In this document: one piece after another, positions 6,583-8,607 of the stretch
Layout: the number at the start of each line of letters is the position of its first letter
Numbering within the stretch: position 1 is the stretch's first letter
Source: an uncultured Pleurocapsa sp.
Lineage (GTDB): Bacteria; Cyanobacteriota; Cyanobacteriia; Cyanobacteriales; Xenococcaceae
Direction of reading: 5' to 3'
DNA: 8,607 nt
Assembly: GCA_937884735.1 (NCBI GenBank)
Contig: CAKZYI010000848.1
Coordinates: 1-8,607 of the forward strand
Position numbers and translations under genes: made by a program
Notes under the pieces: model-generated
What the model was told of the DNA's origin: nothing
Seen by the model: only the letters and a program-made list of their open reading frames with translations
The model's database searches: none

Positions 6583-7902
6583 ATTCCGTGCTTCTTGATT
6601 GATAAACTGTTTAAATAAGCAGACGGGTTTTTGGGATCGAATTGAACGCCGTCGTAAAAAGTTTCGATCCCTCTAGAGGTTGTCTTTAGAATAGCTTCTG
6701 CTCTACCAATGGCTAGTGCTGCTTCTCGCCAAAGATCTTCTCGATTGACGCGATCGATTAATTTTTTGGTATCAATATTAGGATTTAGATAGCCCCAGCG
6801 AATATTTTCGATCAAAAACCAAAGATCGTGGCTTTTGTAAGGATAAGAATCTGAATTTTGCCAAAATTTCATGCGTTAAGGACTATTACGCAAAACCTTA
6901 CCATCTCCAAAATCAAAATTACTTTTAGTTCGCTCTAAAATATCTTTGGCAGGGACATTAAAATACTTTCGCACCGAAACTATTTGACACATCTCTTCTT
7001 TATTAGCCATTTTGTCGCACCAGATTTGAGCTTCTAGCACTGCCATCAACATTGCTTGGGCTGCTTTGGGATAGGTTTTAACCCAGTCTTCTCTCATGGC
7101 TAAAGCTTTTTCTAGATGATCCTGCCATAATTGCCCCGTAGTTAAAGCAGAATGACCGACTTTACGACGAATTATTTGGGCATTCCAAGGCTGACCAACA
7201 CAAAGCATGTGCATAATTCCCGTTTTGAGATTGGCTACCATTTGAGGAGGTGGCACAACAAACATCGACACATCTTTATCGGGGTCAATTCCTCCCGCTG
7301 CTAACCAATAGCGAATCCAAAGATCGTGAGTCCCCCCTGGAAAAGTCATGGCTACTTTGAGTCTTCTTCCTAGACCTTTGGCTTTGGCTTGTTCTACCTC
7401 ATTGTTGAGTTTGACACTTTTTAGACCTACTTGAGCTGATTGATAAATGTTGGCGAGGGAAATTCCTTGACCGTTAACGTTTAAACGTGCCAGGATATTC
7501 ATTGCCAATGGTTTACCCGATGGCGTTATCCCCGCAGTCATTTGGTAAGGTATGGGGCTGAGAATGTGCGCTCCATCAATGCCCCCTCTCGCCGAACCCC
7601 GTATTAAGTTATCGCGAGTACTGCCCCATGACCCTTGTCTGACTATTTAAACGTTTGTTAAGCCATATTTGCTGAAATAGCCTTTTTCACGGGCAATTAT
7701 AAGAGGTGCAGCATCAGTTAAAGCAATGTATCCCAAGCGAACTTTGATTGTCTTTAGCCCACTTTTGATAGGTACTGTATAGTTGACTGACTGAGCATTT
7801 TTGGTTTGAGATTTAGTGCCGCAGCCTTTGCTCACAAGACCAGAGCATGAATATTGTTCAAGCAATCTAAAATTGAATAGATAATTTACTTTGCTGCTTC
7901 AT
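6579..7902 (-). pseudogene. NrtA/CmpA-like substrate-binding lipoprotein, degenerate
   Basis: A near full-length periplasmic anion-binding protein of the NrtA (nitrate) / CmpA (bicarbonate) family, broken by several lesions. The mature frame runs from a lipobox-like VSKGCG through VRLGYIALTDAAPLIIA, QGSWG-TRDNL, GGIDGAHIL, AMTFPGGTHDLWIRYWLAAGG, PPPQMVAN and VNREDLWREAA to the C-terminus. It is interrupted by in-frame TAA at 7647-7649 (after GLTNV) and 6876-6878 (just before MKFWQN), with no loss of frame. The likely original start is the ATG at 7902, preceded by GAGG six bases away. That frame meets TAG and TGA after about 11 codons, so the signal region has also suffered a frameshift to reach the mature frame. 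The usual C-V-G-E-P-W appears as CVGQPW. No nrtB/C/D genes adjoin. NrtA and CmpA cannot be separated safely by eye. It sits 8 bases after the ClC stop and overlaps the channel start. Confidence 0.87.
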
Positions 7903-7906
7903 AACT

Positions 7907-7912
7907 TCCCTC
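7907..7912 (-). promoter_or_regulatory. Ribosome binding site supporting the start at 7902
   Basis: GAGGGA on the minus strand lies just before an ATG at 7900-7902, overlapping the ClC stop codon. It indicates that the binding-protein gene originally began here rather than at the TTG (7865) that opens the mature frame, and that it was translated in a coupled manner with the ClC gene. Confidence 0.55.
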
Positions 7913-8607
7913 AAGCTTTCTGTTGGTGAAATTTTTGAGCAAGATATAGTTCATCCATGTCGCGAGATCTCTGAGTTTTCAGCATTGATAATTCTGTAGT
8001 CAAAAGAAAACTAACAAAGCTGGAAATAGCAATCACAGGTAGCATAGCCGTCCCAGAAAGAACGCTAAGAATGATACTGGTGCTAATTGGAGTTTTAGTA
8101 ACAGCCACATTTACCGCAGCCATCAGGCACACCATAGCCACTGTAGGGTGGACTTGAGGAACAGCAAGGGAAATTGCCAAACCAACGTTTGCACCGATAA
8201 AAAACAAGGGAAAAATGAATCCACCCAAAAAGCCTGAATGAAGAGTGAAACTAATCGCAAACATTTTAGCTACAGCGATCGCAATTAGCATCGTCACGCT
8301 CAAAGTAGCACCAGTTTGAATTACGGTTTCGATTTGTTCCTCACTAAAAAAGAGTGTTTGAGGGAAAAAGTAAGCAATTAGACCAATAGAAAGCCCGCCA
8401 CAGGTTGCTAGCAAAATTCTATTGTCTTCTAAAGGCTTGGTCAGCTTGCCAATCAGCCGAAAGATAAGTACAAACATAGTTGCGACTAAAGCTCCAATTG
8501 CACCCAAGACAATACCCTGAAGAAGTTCGGCAGGAGTAAGTTTGGGAACTACGTTGAAGTGATACATTCCACCAATGCTAATTCCTGTATTTAAGCGAAA
8601 AATGGCT
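7911..8607 (-). CDS. ClC-family chloride channel/exchanger, C-terminal part (5' end outside window)
   Basis: A polytopic membrane protein; the visible 231 residues are the C-terminal half of a ClC anion channel or H+/anion exchanger. The frame stays open to the window edge (AIFRLNTGISIGG before the first Met at 8567), so the gene starts beyond 8607. Evidence is the run of hydrophobic helices with the ClC-type anion-site motif GGFIFPLFFIGANVG (canonical GxFxP), the following MAAVNVAVTKTPISTSIIL segment (cf. the P-L-T/T-P-I region of the second repeat), and a short polar C-terminus (QRSRDMDELYLAQKFHQQ) without CBS domains. The selectivity motifs GSGIP and GREGP and the gating glutamate are outside the window, so chloride versus nitrate preference cannot be judged. 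It is the first visible gene of a minus-strand operon with the degenerate binding protein 8 bases downstream and the K+ channel after it. No frame damage is seen in the visible part. Confidence 0.88.
   Translation of the reverse strand, partial: AIFRLNTGISIGGMYHFNVVPKLTPAELLQGIVLGAIGALVATMFVLIFRLIGKLTKPLEDNRILLATCGGLSIGLIAYFFPQTLFFSEEQIETVIQTGATLSVTMLIAIAVAKMFAISFTLHSGFLGGFIFPLFFIGANVGLAISLAVPQVHPTVAMVCLMAAVNVAVTKTPISTSIILSVLSGTAMLPVIAISSFVSFLLTTELSMLKTQRSRDMDELYLAQKFHQQKA

Noticed and set aside
7647..7865. Separate 72-residue gene starting at TTG 7865
   Set aside because: The codon is inside the lipoprotein signal region and the product ends abruptly mid-domain. It is the N-terminal fragment of the degenerate binding protein, whose likely start is the ATG at 7902.
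1..8607. tRNA, rRNA, CRISPR array, transposase or IS ends
   Set aside because: None could be recognised by eye on either strand; the damaged genes show no flanking insertion-sequence repeats.

Overview
The window looks like a chromosomal stretch of a cyanobacterium. It carries a ferredoxin-type nitrate reductase (narB), a cyanobacterial-style MFS nitrate permease (nrtP) and a small nitrate-reductase-associated protein. It is AT-rich and holds five perfect copies of the HIP1 octamer GCGATCGC, far more than chance in 8.6 kb and typical of many cyanobacteria. Genus cannot be fixed from the sequence.

Left part (1-5431), the nitrate assimilation block. From left to right it holds the nitrate-reductase-associated protein (29-493, minus), a divergent 138-residue gene of unknown function (616-1032, plus), narB (1039-3390, minus, GTG start) and nrtP (3616-5169, minus). 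Transcription on the minus strand runs nrtP then narB, but a clear intrinsic terminator (3551-3588) separates them, and narB has its own promoter-like region. Upstream of nrtP is a perfect NtcA box (GTA-N8-TAC, 5418-5431) with a -10-like hexamer at the expected distance, plus a LysR-type T-N11-A dyad further upstream (5455-5475). Both nrtP and narB carry a pair of GTTAAC half-sites 21 bp apart in their upstream regions (5344-5370 and 3482-3508). I do not recognise this as a known operator.

Middle (5170-5725) is a 556-base non-coding region holding the nrtP control elements and, at 5586-5613, the terminator of the operon coming from the right.

Right part (5726-8607), minus strand, is a compact operon of three transport-type genes: a ClC-family anion channel/exchanger (cut by the window edge), an NrtA/CmpA-like periplasmic binding lipoprotein, and a voltage-gated K+ channel. 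The ClC stop is 8 bases from the binding-protein start, and the binding-protein stop overlaps the channel start (ATGA). The last two genes are damaged. The binding-protein gene has a broken signal-peptide region and two in-frame TAA codons, although the rest of its 430-codon frame is well conserved. The channel gene changes frame at a run of nine A, where one extra A would restore a full 285-residue channel. No nrtB, nrtC or nrtD is present, so the binding protein is an orphan.

Taken together, nitrate enters through NrtP and is reduced to nitrite by NarB, under likely NtcA control. The neighbouring ABC-type binding protein appears to be decaying. The most interesting open points are the homopolymer frameshift in the channel, the unusual ClC / binding protein / K+ channel operon, and the shared GTTAAC pairs.
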